In this document: in pieces, positions 26,956 through 35,500 of the stretch
How positions within the stretch are numbered: the stretch's first letter is position 1
Layout of the letters: each line of letters starts with the position of its first letter
Source: Paenibacillus sp. UNC451MF
Lineage (GTDB): Bacteria > Bacillota > Bacilli > Paenibacillales > NBRC-103111
Length of the DNA stretch: 64,000 bases
Reading direction: 5' to 3'
Assembly (NCBI RefSeq): GCF_000686845.1
Contig: NZ_JMLS01000009.1
Location: 186,001 to 250,000, forward strand
Notes under the pieces: generated by a model
Told to the model about the DNA's origin: nothing
Databases searched by the model: none
The model's input: only the letters and a program-made list of their open reading frames with translations
Program-made: the position numbers and the translations under genes

Positions 26956-28110
26956 TCAATCTACAATACAAGCTAACGCAGCATCATTAAAATATTCAAA
27001 ATGATGATAAGGCCGGTCTTTGACTCGTTTCATCGTCACTTGAAAATTAATCGTTATAAGCTCATTCTCCGGATCAACCATAATTTGCGTATTGCCGCGT
27101 CCGGAATGTGAATACGTTTTCTCGGACCTTAAGGTCCCCGTGTAATCGTGTTTGGTCCCGCTAACGTTCCAGCCTAATCCCCAGTAAGCTTCTTTAAAAA
27201 ATTCGTCACCCAATCGAGAGGAAACACCCGGGACTTGGTTCATGGTCATTTTTTGCACGCTCAGCTTGCTAAGAAGCCTGTGACCGTCATATATCCCGCC
27301 ATTTAAGAAAGTTTGGCAAAACACCGCCATATCGTATGCCGTTGAGCATAGCCCGCTGCTTCCCCAAGGAACAGTCAAGTTCTCGTAATCGGCAAAGCGC
27401 GGAAACGGTGCATTCGACGGATGTTTGGCTACCCTTGGATATTGGTCTGGCGGTACGATGAACGATGTGTCCTTCATACCTAACGGTCGAAATAGGCGCT
27501 CCGTCATGAAATTCTCAAAGCTTTGACCCGTCACACGTCGGATAATTTCAGTCAACAATACAAAGCCGTAGCTGCAGTAGCTCATTTCCGTCCCGGGAAA
27601 TGAAGACAATGGCGCCGCATACCCCGCCGTTACATATTTGTATACTCCAGGATGCTGATTCTCTGGACATTGGCTCATATCGATTCCAGCCTCACCGTTA
27701 TTCGCCGATTGCCAAATTTTTGATACATCGATTCCGGACGTATGAGTCATTAAATGATGGATGAGAACGTTTTCTTTTTTCTCGCCGACAAATTCCGGTA
27801 TGTAATCTTGTACGGGTAAAGCAACCGCAACCTTACCTTCTTCCGCTAATAGCAGGATAGCTGCAGCCGTCACCGGCTTCGAGATAGAAGCAAGCTGAAA
27901 TATGGTATTGAGGTCCATCGGACCGTACGCTTTATCGTATGCGGGGTCAATAAACAGCTTATGCGAAACAATGATACCTTTGCGCGCAATTAATGAAACT
28001 ATAATCGGGGACACTCCGCTGTCAACCCATTGCTGCTGCAATGATTCCAATCTGGCAATTCGCGATTCACACATTCCCGCTTCATTAGGATGCCCATATC
28101 GTAGACTCAT
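26956..28110 (-). CDS. Serine hydrolase, beta-lactamase/class C family
   Basis: 384 residues. The nucleophile motif is SISKPVTAA (S-x-x-K) near residue 75; the second motif is YCSYGF, where penicillin-binding relatives have YSN; the third is HSGRGN. There is no signal peptide, so it is cytosolic, as in EstB-type esterases. It is probably an esterase or amide hydrolase. CGAGGGGG precedes the ATG. Confidence 0.88.
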   Translation of the reverse strand: MSLRYGHPNEAGMCESRIARLESLQQQWVDSGVSPIIVSLIARKGIIVSHKLFIDPAYDKAYGPMDLNTIFQLASISKPVTAAAILLLAEEGKVAVALPVQDYIPEFVGEKKENVLIHHLMTHTSGIDVSKIWQSANNGEAGIDMSQCPENQHPGVYKYVTAGYAAPLSSFPGTEMSYCSYGFVLLTEIIRRVTGQSFENFMTERLFRPLGMKDTSFIVPPDQYPRVAKHPSNAPFPRFADYENLTVPWGSSGLCSTAYDMAVFCQTFLNGGIYDGHRLLSKLSVQKMTMNQVPGVSSRLGDEFFKEAYWGLGWNVSGTKHDYTGTLRSEKTYSHSGRGNTQIMVDPENELITINFQVTMKRVKDRPYHHFEYFNDAALACIVD

Positions 28111-28222
28111 CTTAAACCCCCTCGAAATGATTTTCCTTTAAAATAAAATTATACCATGTAATTCCATATTGTTGCTATACAGCATAACAATACTAAATAA
28201 AAATGAATAAGAAGATCTATCT

Positions 28223-28251
28223 AAAAAAACCACTCCAACAAACAGGAGTGG
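28223..28251 (-). terminator. Terminator of the toxin-immunity unit
   Basis: On the minus strand CCACTCC-(8)-GGAGTGG is followed by TTTTTTT. It lies 43 bases after the stop of the putative immunity gene. Confidence 0.8.
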
Positions 28252-28293
28252 CTCTTGCTTTTATATTGACGTATTTACTATTAGAACCTTATT

Positions 28294-28794
28294 TTATACA
28301 AGTTTGTCTTCATAGGATTCCTGAAACCATTCATAATTCTCATGAATACGTTTCTTATCAGCATCACTCAATTCTAAATATCTATCTATAATTGAAGTTA
28401 GAACCCCCGAAGAAAGTGACTGTCCAAATGGTTGTAAACTATCCGTGGACAAGTTATCCATGATTGCCCCTAATAATGCCGCAGGAGCACTTAATACATT
28501 TTTGTTAACTATCTCCATAGCTTTTTCATGGTCACCTTCATAAAGCAAATTAAATGCAACCGCTTGGAGAAACTCATCACCCAAGTTTTCTTCCAGTATC
28601 TTAGAGCAGAAAGGTATCGCTTTATCCTTATCCCTTATTGATAGTTCTGTTAAAGTAGTAGCGACTTCGTCAAAATTTTCTAAACTGTTTACAATCGCAA
28701 TTAATTGGTCGTTATTCATATTGGGAATATACGTGTCATAATTAACAATTTTGTCCAAGGCTGTTGCGTCTGCTATTTTCTTATTGTCTTCCAT
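28294..28794 (-). CDS. Putative immunity protein for the adjacent PrsW-type toxin
   Basis: 166 residues, acidic, probably all alpha-helical with HEAT-like helical pairs (DNKKIADATALDKIV, TTLTELSIRDKDKAIPFCSKI), and without signal or membrane segments. I do not recognise a named family. It starts 15 bases after the toxin stop, with GGAGGTG 5 bases before the ATG, is AT-rich like the toxin tip, and is followed by a terminator. A small cytosolic gene directly after a polymorphic toxin is normally its immunity protein; that role is inferred from position. Confidence 0.65.
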   Translation of the reverse strand: MEDNKKIADATALDKIVNYDTYIPNMNNDQLIAIVNSLENFDEVATTLTELSIRDKDKAIPFCSKILEENLGDEFLQAVAFNLLYEGDHEKAMEIVNKNVLSAPAALLGAIMDNLSTDSLQPFGQSLSSGVLTSIIDRYLELSDADKKRIHENYEWFQESYEDKLV

Positions 28795-28809
28795 AATACA
28801 CCTCCATAA

Positions 28810-31017
28810 CTAAATGGTAGTTGGGATTAATTTTATAGTTGATAAATACGGCTGTCCATCAACCATCTTCCATGTTGTTAAAACTTTGAGTTTTCCATTA
28901 GGACCTTCCAGTAGACTTGGGAAATCCAGCGTATTTTCAGGTCTGATCTGTTGGCCTACTTCTAATAAATGTTTTGCAATAGACTGGTTATTCTCTATTG
29001 TATCACTAAGTCCTATCGACTCGAGTTTTTGTCTCATATCGTCCGAACGGTCAAAATTATGTTTCATCTGTTCAAGTCTTTTAATTCGTTTGGCGTTTTG
29101 AGGGTCTGCATCAAATACCTTTCTTTGAGTCTGTCTTAATTGCTTTAAATCTCGAAGTTCTTGTGTCACTTCTTGAATATTAACGTTGACCTTACCCCTC
29201 AAATATTTCTCGATTTTATCAACGGGTATTATCGTATTCCCATCTGTATAAACCTTAATTGCTTTCCCACTCTGTGGAGCAATAACCTCTTCGGTTTTTA
29301 GGTCTCCCGTCCCCTCATCGGCTTTATCCTTATTCGGCGTATCCTTATTCTGTTTCTCGGGATCGTCTGGATGCTTATCTGGACTTTTACCTTCGGTTTT
29401 CGGAGGTTTACGCGGCACGTCAACATCCGGCTTCCGAGAGCCGAGCTTATCCAGAAGCTTGCGCACATACCGGCGCCCTTTCGCTCCTGCAAATCTTAAC
29501 GCTTTGCCGAACGGGATTCGGTTTAGTACAATGCCTACCGCCACGGAAAGCAAATTCTCTGGAGTCAGCAGCTTCCTGGGATCGCGGATGTAACCGGCAA
29601 TCTCATGTCCACTCCCGGCAACCCCCGCCGCAGTCATCGCGAAGCCTAATGCCGGCCAGAATCCGACGAACAGCAGTGACAAGGCAAGGGCACCGAGCAC
29701 GATCGCTCCCTGCTCATACCATTCCAGCCGATCCCACCAATTTTGCAGCGAATCGAACATGCAGGCGAAACACGCCGTTTCCCCTCCGCCCGTATGAGCC
29801 CCAATGCCTGCGAACAGACCGGCAACAAGTAAAATTACCGCGAGCCCGGTCAGCGCCTGGCAAAGACCATTCACACGCATCCGGATAGGCTCCTGCCTAT
29901 CGGCCGCTTCCTCGTTCCCGTAGAGCATATGAAATCCCAGCTCCCTGCGCTCCCGGTAAAAGCCTAGCCAATATATGAATTTCCCCCTGTCCAGACAAAA
30001 AGAGCGGATCATATTCCACAGCTCTGTGAACGGATTAAGAAGCGTCTCGTTCGGCAGCAACGGAAGACGGTTTCGTATTTTGTTCAGCGACCAGTAATCG
30101 GCAACGAGCGATCCAGCCAGCATCAGCAGGAAAACCGGTTGAGTTTTATAACCGCTGCCGGTCCAATCATGAAGCCGGAACACCCAACGTGGCAGCTTGT
30201 GTTGGCCGTTATACGCAGCATGATCCAGGATAGACCAAAGCAAAAAGATTGCCGGGAGCAGAAAAAACCATTTCGTCAGTCTTGCCCGCAGCCGATAGGC
30301 AATTCCGCACGCAAGCGCGATCATGGCGGTATGTACGGGATGACCGACGGTCATTAATGTAGGAAAAACACTTTCTTCGAAACGCCCGGGAAACAGCGAA
30401 AAAAAGTCCCAATGGATCGTTTCGCCGCCCAGCATCGTAAAGCTGTAACCGAACTTTTTCGCAAGAATCCCGGTACTTAGCCACCTTCTGGACAGCTCTT
30501 CCATCAGTTGGAAGCCGACGCCGGTCGCCGCTCCGATGAGTGTATAATCGCTCAAACTCAAGGCGGAGGCTCGACGTGAAAACAATAGGAATATACTGAT
30601 TGGAAGGAGCTTCCACAATTCTTCGAAAATTGGCGTGATAACAGCAATAGACCAAGTGTCGGCAGTTTTTCCGCCGAAAAGAACGTGGAAAGCATTGACC
30701 GTAAGCGTCGTGAACGGTACGACAAGAAAAACGCCTGCCAGAACGAACAGAACTATCGATTTCCACGGCATGGTTTTGCTTCGACATAGAAACCAAAACT
30801 GCAGCAGTACATAAAACGACCATAAATATTGAACCATCATGGTGCGCGATTCTTTAACGAACAACAAGCTTACAACATACATGATCAGCGACAACCAGGA
30901 AAAAATCATATACACCGTTTTAATAAACGGATATTTCTCAATCCATGCTTGGTAAGTTCGGTAGATGGCCTCAAGGAAATCCCGAATTCCGGTTCGAATG
31001 GACCATATCGTATTCAC
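28810..31017 (-). CDS. Polymorphic toxin with N-terminal PrsW-type intramembrane protease domain
   Basis: 735 residues. Residues 30-330 form a multi-pass membrane domain with all PrsW motifs: EELWK (E132, E133, K136), GFQLMEE (E173/E174), HTAMIALACG (H229) and HAAYN (H266, N270). Further membrane segments run to about residue 470, then KFIG-like hydrophobic helices to about 515. A Pro/Lys/Asp-rich linker (about 535-590) leads to a C-terminal domain of about 145 residues that ends LLEGPNGKLKVLTTWK, then QPYLSTIKLIP. PrsW fused to variable toxin tips is one of the known trafficking types of polymorphic toxins. The tip resembles toxin ends I remember from Bacillales LXG-type toxins, perhaps a nuclease, but that is inference. 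The start is GTG after AAAAGGAGG. Confidence 0.78.
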   Translation of the reverse strand: MNTIWSIRTGIRDFLEAIYRTYQAWIEKYPFIKTVYMIFSWLSLIMYVVSLLFVKESRTMMVQYLWSFYVLLQFWFLCRSKTMPWKSIVLFVLAGVFLVVPFTTLTVNAFHVLFGGKTADTWSIAVITPIFEELWKLLPISIFLLFSRRASALSLSDYTLIGAATGVGFQLMEELSRRWLSTGILAKKFGYSFTMLGGETIHWDFFSLFPGRFEESVFPTLMTVGHPVHTAMIALACGIAYRLRARLTKWFFLLPAIFLLWSILDHAAYNGQHKLPRWVFRLHDWTGSGYKTQPVFLLMLAGSLVADYWSLNKIRNRLPLLPNETLLNPFTELWNMIRSFCLDRGKFIYWLGFYRERRELGFHMLYGNEEAADRQEPIRMRVNGLCQALTGLAVILLVAGLFAGIGAHTGGGETACFACMFDSLQNWWDRLEWYEQGAIVLGALALSLLFVGFWPALGFAMTAAGVAGSGHEIAGYIRDPRKLLTPENLLSVAVGIVLNRIPFGKALRFAGAKGRRYVRKLLDKLGSRKPDVDVPRKPPKTEGKSPDKHPDDPEKQNKDTPNKDKADEGTGDLKTEEVIAPQSGKAIKVYTDGNTIIPVDKIEKYLRGKVNVNIQEVTQELRDLKQLRQTQRKVFDADPQNAKRIKRLEQMKHNFDRSDDMRQKLESIGLSDTIENNQSIAKHLLEVGQQIRPENTLDFPSLLEGPNGKLKVLTTWKMVDGQPYLSTIKLIPTTI

Positions 31018-31194
31018 TACGGTCGCCTCCTTTTAAAGCCGACCTCGTGCGAGCGGGACGTCTCCCTTGACGACGGTCCGGCCATGAGTAAACAACTGAA
31101 TTCATGAAAACCATGGTCACCGATCGATCGGAGCGGAGGTTCATACAGTTACACCCGCCACATGTACCTAACCTATTTCTCGCGGGATACCAGT

Positions 31195-31223
31195 ATTATA
31201 GACATTATCATAAAATGTGACAA
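31195..31223 (-). promoter_or_regulatory. Promoter for the PrsW-toxin gene
   Basis: On the minus strand TTGTCA, 17 bases, then TATAAT: a near-perfect sigma-A promoter about 178 bases before the toxin GTG. The 31018-31392 interval otherwise contains no gene I can support. Confidence 0.7.
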
Positions 31224-31392
31224 AAGGCGTTGGTCTCAAATCTTGGTGGATTATGTTGATAAAAAATCCGGGACACCAGGTTCAAGTCATACGTCAGGGG
31301 CTGCTTCGAGGAGTAAATCAACGTACTGAGGATAAAAATGTTGAAAGCTTCGTCCACTCAAACGATTTTACGCAATGTGAGGATTATCTGGA

Positions 31393-31584
31393 TTATAATC
31401 GCTTATTTTTCTTTTCATCAATGTATATATCCAATGCTGTAATCCCCCTGATCATAAATTTAATGAATAAATAGAGGCTATATAACCCAAGCAGTATAAA
31501 TAATCCGTAGATAATAAACAAAACTATCGGCAATACCGATAAAATCGAAAATACTGATCCTGAATCCATGTAGTTTAAATACAC
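31393..31584 (-). CDS. Small membrane protein, unrecognised
   Basis: 63 residues with a long hydrophobic stretch in the middle (SILSVLPIVLFIIYGLFILL) that can form one or two membrane helices, and a charged C-terminal tail ending LDIYIDEKKNKRL. Short proteins with an ALDIYI-E-K tail recur in Bacillales genomes without known function. AAGGGG lies just before the ATG, spaced rather closely. Confidence 0.5.
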   Translation of the reverse strand: MYLNYMDSGSVFSILSVLPIVLFIIYGLFILLGLYSLYLFIKFMIRGITALDIYIDEKKNKRL

Positions 31585-31650
31585 CCCTTGGTAATATTAT
31601 CGCTTGTTATATTACCATAATCTAGTTAATTTTCAATAAATTAATATACG

Positions 31651-31735
31651 AGTTAGCGTAACGAGGCCTTCGATTTTTGCAGGCTGCCTCGTCCTAGTTT
31701 TTTATTGAACTCTCGCACCCGTCCCGGTTTTAAGG
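31651..31735 (+). repeat. Diverged copy of the dispersed hairpin repeat
   Basis: GAGTTAGCGTAACGAGGC, a hairpin closed by CGAGGC and GCCTCG, then TTTTTTATTGAACTCTCG and CACCCGTCCC. It has the same order of elements as the copies at 36039 and 39556, but with more changes. Confidence 0.45.
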
Positions 31736-31808
31736 GTCTATCTCACATATACTCACTCCTTCGCAGGATTTCATCAACTAATTATGTAACCTTTATCGGA
31801 ATTCTAAG

Positions 31809-32211
31809 CTATTGGGTACTGGGAAACCCTGTTTTAGGTATGCAGGAATAGAAGAAATGCCGAGTGTAATCGTAGTAATATCCACAGCTGACAACGCCTG
31901 CAATGACGAGAGCGTCTTTGGGACCGCTCTTGGAAGGGCAGTTATCCCTGTTTTCCTTGTTTCGTTTCGTTGTCGCTGGATTCACGAAAAGACGTTGAAT
32001 CCCTTCCCAACCAGCCAATTCGCAAGGTTGTTCGAATAGTGCCCTGTGTGTTTTTTTTAAACGAAAGATGCCGATTCGTAAGAACAATACCACGAAAATT
32101 TGTAGCTTGCGCTACATGCGTCTCCTTGGCTATGTCAATTCCGATAACAAGATGAGAGGTGGTAATTCGTTCAAGCCGTTGATTTTGTCTATCCGATTGT
32201 TTAAATTTCAT
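31809..32211 (-). pseudogene. Decayed IS110 family transposase (5' part only)
   Basis: The first frame (from the ATG at 32211) gives HLVIGIDIAKETHVAQATNF and NRHLSFKKNTQG, the N-terminal DEDD catalytic strand of IS110 transposases. After a frameshift and an internal deletion, a second frame gives LFVNPATTKRNKENRDN and PSKSGPKDALVIAGVVSCGYY, also typical of IS110, and stops near 31865. The C-terminal domain with the nucleophile serine is absent. It cannot be active. Confidence 0.85.
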
Positions 32212-32216
32212 AGTAA

Positions 32217-32279
32217 GAGCGCCTCCCTGATGGTGTTGGGTATCAAACCCGTTGACAAACCCATCATACCGAGGCGCTC
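32217..32279 (-). ncRNA. Structured leader of the IS110 relic, candidate relict bridge RNA
   Basis: Directly upstream of the transposase ATG lies a 63-base nested inverted structure. The outer arms GAGCGCCTC and GAGGCGCTC (9 bases, perfect) enclose GATGG/CCATC and a small GGGTTTGATACCC hairpin. IS110-group elements are known to encode a bridge RNA in the non-coding end next to the transposase start, so this could be its remnant. No bridge-RNA target loops were verified. Confidence 0.4.
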
Positions 32280-32351
32280 CTTTTTTGACAAAGTCCTTTG
32301 CTTAGGACTAACAGGAATGTTTAGTTGAATGAATTATTTCTTAAAATTACA

Positions 32352-32840
32352 CTAACCCAAAAACGATAAATCTTTTATAAACCAAGCGTCCGTAGCATTA
32401 TGCTCTGAACCATTTAGTGGTCTTTCAAGTTGTTGGAAACCTAATTTGATGTATAGGAGATTTGCTGTTTGAAGTTTCTTCAATGTTTCTAAGTAACAGT
32501 GTGTATAGTGTTCCTTGGCGAAGTCGAGTGCTACTTTCATAAGATCCTTCGACAGACCCATACCTTGAGCTTCTGGTGTAATGTATAGCTTTTGCAACTC
32601 GCAAATTCCCGGTTCTTGTCCAAATGGTGCAATCCCCACACCACCTACCACTTCATTTTGATCATTCACTGCAACCCAATACTTTGAATTTGATTGTTCC
32701 TTGTAATATTGTGCCAGACTGTTCAGTTGAGGGTCAAAATATGCTGTTCCCGGAATGTTTAGGTTAAATGATTTCAATGAGCGTTTAATAATTAACTCTA
32801 TTGTTTGATTGTCCTTTTCTTCAATTTCACGAATTTGCAT
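32352..32840 (-). CDS. GNAT family N-acetyltransferase
   Basis: 162 residues: IREIEEKDNQTIELIIKRSL at the start, CELQKLYITPEAQGMGLSKDLMKV as the acetyl-CoA site, and YLETLKKLQTANLLYIKLGFQ at the end. It resembles YjgM/PA-type acetyltransferases acting on small molecules. GGGGGAATG precedes the ATG. Confidence 0.88.
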   Translation of the reverse strand: MQIREIEEKDNQTIELIIKRSLKSFNLNIPGTAYFDPQLNSLAQYYKEQSNSKYWVAVNDQNEVVGGVGIAPFGQEPGICELQKLYITPEAQGMGLSKDLMKVALDFAKEHYTHCYLETLKKLQTANLLYIKLGFQQLERPLNGSEHNATDAWFIKDLSFLG

Positions 32841-32983
32841 TGTTTCATTCCCCCAATATCTAAAAAGTTATAAGTTATCAATTTTAATATTATTGGCCAA
32901 GTAATTCAACCTATTCAAGTATCCAGCCCTTTAGCTTAACGAAAACAGGGAGCAGCTGCAGACAAGTAAATAAGTTTCCTAAG

Positions 32984-33030
32984 GAAACCGCAGGATTCAT
33001 GACGGGAATGTCATACCTTGCGGTTTCTTT
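32984..33030. other. Terminator-like hairpin in a divergent intergenic region
   Basis: GAAACCGCA pairs with TGCGGTTTC, with an inner ATGAC-GGGAAT-GTCAT stem, followed by TTTTAT. It lies between two genes that both read away from it, so it ends neither transcript. It may be a leader attenuator for the VOC gene or a leftover. Confidence 0.5.
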
Positions 33031-33105
33031 TATAAGATTCGCTTTTGCTACCAGAAGTAGAGTATAGTAGGAGTAGTTGAAAATATATTCCAGGAGGCTA
33101 TAGCC

Positions 33106-33507
33106 ATGTCACAGGAGATTTGGATTAACCTGCCGGTCAAAGATGTTGAGAGATCAACTGCCTTTTTCAATGAGATTGGATTCCATGCGGTGAGTGTTGG
33201 TAACGAGAGAGCCAAGCTTGCCATAGGCCAAACAACGATTCTGCTGTTCCCGGATGCGGCGTTTGAGCAATTTACAGGTTCAAAAACCGCAGATACTTCC
33301 CATAGCGCAGAGGTAATATTTTCCATCAGCGCTGCAAGCAGAGAAGAAGTAGATGTCTTTATTCAAAAAGTAGAGTTTGCCGGAGGAAGCATCTTTGGCA
33401 AGCCGAGTGAAATTGACGGCTGGATGTACGGCGCAGGATTTGCCGACCTGGACGGTCACCGCTGGAACCTGCTGTACATGGATGAGAGCAAAATGCCGAA
33501 ACGCTAA
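33106..33507 (+). CDS. VOC family protein (extradiol dioxygenase-like fold)
   Basis: 133 residues: IWINLPVKDVERSTAFFNEIGF at the start and FADLDGHRWNLLYMD at the end, as in the YaeR/lactoylglutathione lyase-like group that lacks a full metal set. Function unknown. AGGAGG is 8 bases before the ATG. A strong terminator follows. Confidence 0.9.
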   Translation: MSQEIWINLPVKDVERSTAFFNEIGFHAVSVGNERAKLAIGQTTILLFPDAAFEQFTGSKTADTSHSAEVIFSISAASREEVDVFIQKVEFAGGSIFGKPSEIDGWMYGAGFADLDGHRWNLLYMDESKMPKR

Positions 33508-33514
33508 TATGGAA

Positions 33515-33552
33515 ACGCCGGTCACCTGCTTAAGGTCACCGGCGTTTTTTTT
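33515..33552 (+). terminator. Rho-independent terminator
   Basis: ACGCCGGTCACCT and AGGTCACCGGCGT form a 13-base stem with one mismatch, followed by eight T. Confidence 0.9.
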
Positions 33553-33717
33553 ATACCCCGTATAATCTCATATCTGTCATTCAAATCAAAATTGATGCTT
33601 AGAAGGAAAAATTCGTGGGTCAAACTAATACAAATCACCTGGGTTAGCCAGTGTTAATATATTGGTTCCAAAACGGCAGCCTCGTGATGGTGACTATTGC
33701 GCTATCGTATCATCTGC

Positions 33718-34950
33718 CTAACATTCGACGGATTGCTTCTCCAGAAACTCTCGAATGGATTGATCCATGCACAGTCCGATGGCCCTGCTGTATGCAGCGC
33801 GAGCCTCCTCGAATCTCTTCATCTTTTTGAACAAATGGGCGCGTAGCGCCCAATATGGCTGATAGCTCTTAACCGCTTCTGCCGGTATTTCATCCAACAG
33901 CGCCATCCCGGATTCGGTGCCGCGCGCTTCGGCAACTGCTGCCGCGCGGCCGACAATTGCGCCGATCGTTGGAGCGATGCCTACCAGCCCCTCGTACAGA
34001 AGAGCAATCTCTTCCCATTCCGTACGGCTAGTCCAGGCACGCTGAGCATGTACGGATTGAATCGCCGCTTCAAGCTGGAACCGCCCGATGCGCTTCCCTT
34101 GAGCGGCAGTACGAAGGCAATGCTCCGCTTCCTCGATCATCTCGATCGACCAACGTGAATGATCCTGTTCGGATAATGGTACATAGCCGCCTGCCTCCTC
34201 GCGCCGCAAATGGTGGCGCGCTTCGCAGTGCAACATAAGAGCCAGCAATCCGAGCGCTTCCGGTTCGTCCGGCATGAATCGCACAATCAGCCTTCCCATG
34301 AAAATCGCTTCTTCGGCCAGCCCCTTCCTGCGCGGATCTATGCCGGCTATATCATCCCAGCCGCTTCCATAAGCTGCATAAATGGCTTCAAGCACGGCAT
34401 CAAGGCGCTCCGGCCATTCATCCTTTCCGGGCAAGTCGAATCTAATGCCATCGCTCTTCAGTTTAGCTTTAGCCCGGGTAAGACGCTGCCCCATCGTAGC
34501 AGGTTTAACGACAAAAGCCGAAGCAATGCGGGCCGCGTCAAGGCCAAGCACGGACTGGAGTATAAGCGGTGTGCGCACAGCAGGGTCAATTCCGGGATGA
34601 GAGCAAATAAATAGCATCTTGAGCCGTTCATCCGGGAATGATGTCTCGGTTCCGGCCCATTGCTGTGCGTCTTCTGCCATTGTAATCAAAGCTTGCTTTG
34701 CACCGGCTTCCACGCGGGTATGCCGGGTGCCGTCGATCAGCCGACGCCGTGCAGCGGTGAGCAGCCATGCCTCTGGTGTATCCGGCACTCCAGTCACAGG
34801 CCATTTTTCCAGCGCGGCCAGAAAAGCGTCTGCAAGCGCATCCTCCGCCGCGGCCAGATCGCGCCAACGAACAGCCAGAAATGCAACCAGACGGCCGTAA
34901 GATTCACGGGCCGTCTGTTCGATTATTTGGCGAGTTTGCATGTCGCTCAT
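33718..34950 (-). CDS. ECF RNA polymerase sigma factor, ECF42 type with C-terminal TPR-like extension
   Basis: 410 residues. Residues 8-75 form sigma region 2 (RLVAFLAVRWRDLAAAEDAL, PDTPEAWLLTAARRRLID) and 110-165 region 4 (RTPLILQSVLGLDAARIASAF). The remaining 240 residues (about 170-410) are the DUF6596/TPR-like extension of ECF42 sigma factors. These lack an anti-sigma factor and are encoded next to DGPF (YciI-type) proteins, as here: the ATG overlaps the stop of the YciI-like gene by 4 bases. The signal sensed is unknown. Confidence 0.92.
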   Translation of the reverse strand: MSDMQTRQIIEQTARESYGRLVAFLAVRWRDLAAAEDALADAFLAALEKWPVTGVPDTPEAWLLTAARRRLIDGTRHTRVEAGAKQALITMAEDAQQWAGTETSFPDERLKMLFICSHPGIDPAVRTPLILQSVLGLDAARIASAFVVKPATMGQRLTRAKAKLKSDGIRFDLPGKDEWPERLDAVLEAIYAAYGSGWDDIAGIDPRRKGLAEEAIFMGRLIVRFMPDEPEALGLLALMLHCEARHHLRREEAGGYVPLSEQDHSRWSIEMIEEAEHCLRTAAQGKRIGRFQLEAAIQSVHAQRAWTSRTEWEEIALLYEGLVGIAPTIGAIVGRAAAVAEARGTESGMALLDEIPAEAVKSYQPYWALRAHLFKKMKRFEEARAAYSRAIGLCMDQSIREFLEKQSVEC

Positions 34951-35297
34951 TTCAAAATCGGTTGCAAGTTGGGGCGGACCTCAACCGAGCTCCCCGGACA
35001 ACGTGCCGCCCATTCCAATGCGGCGTCCATATCCGACACATCAATGATAATCAAACCCCCGATCTGCTCCTTCGTTTCAGCAACCGGGCCATCCTGAACC
35101 AGCAATTTGCCGTCCTTACGGCTGAGCGTGGTCCCTGTCTCCGGGGACTGGAGACCCGCGCTGCTTACAACAATGCCGGAATCGCGCAACGCTGTGACAT
35201 AATGAGCCCAGCTTGCGGCATATGCCTCCTTGTGAACCGGATCGGTTCGTTTGGCGAAATCCTCTGTCGTTTCATACATTAACAATGTGTAATTCAT
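34947..35297 (-). CDS. YciI family protein (DGPF-type partner of ECF42)
   Basis: About 116 residues: MNYTLLMYETTEDFAKRTD at the start and VQDGPVAETKEQIGGLIIID at the signature. The usual DGPF motif reads DGPV here. YCII-related proteins have a ferredoxin-like fold; in ECF42 systems they are the conserved companions and probable regulon members. The ATG at 35297 follows GAGAGGAG. It is translationally coupled to the sigma gene. Confidence 0.9.
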   Translation of the reverse strand: MNYTLLMYETTEDFAKRTDPVHKEAYAASWAHYVTALRDSGIVVSSAGLQSPETGTTLSRKDGKLLVQDGPVAETKEQIGGLIIIDVSDMDAALEWAARCPGSSVEVRPNLQPILK

Positions 35298-35500
35298 GGT
35301 TATTGCTCCTCTCAAAGTTCATAGTGGGTTGTTTCACAACGTCTTTCACAAATAATGACGAGCCCGATCGATGGATTTCTACATCATGTGAAAATATTAT
35401 TTTTTTAACGACATGTAAAGCAACTCAAGGCCATCTCAAAACCCAAACTATTCAGGTAATAGCAGCGCTAGCAACTTGTTCCTTGTCTGTGTGTATAAGG

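Noticed and set aside
26057-28110. AAA ATPase plus serine hydrolase as a defence system
   Set aside because: The ATPase has no TOPRIM or nuclease partner, and the hydrolase is an ordinary class C-type esterase in a separate unit with a possible terminator between them.
30209-30823. A 204-codon minus-strand frame inside the PrsW-toxin gene
   Set aside because: It is an alternative frame of a gene whose own frame carries all PrsW motifs; the product is Arg/Ser/Cys-rich and unlike a protein.
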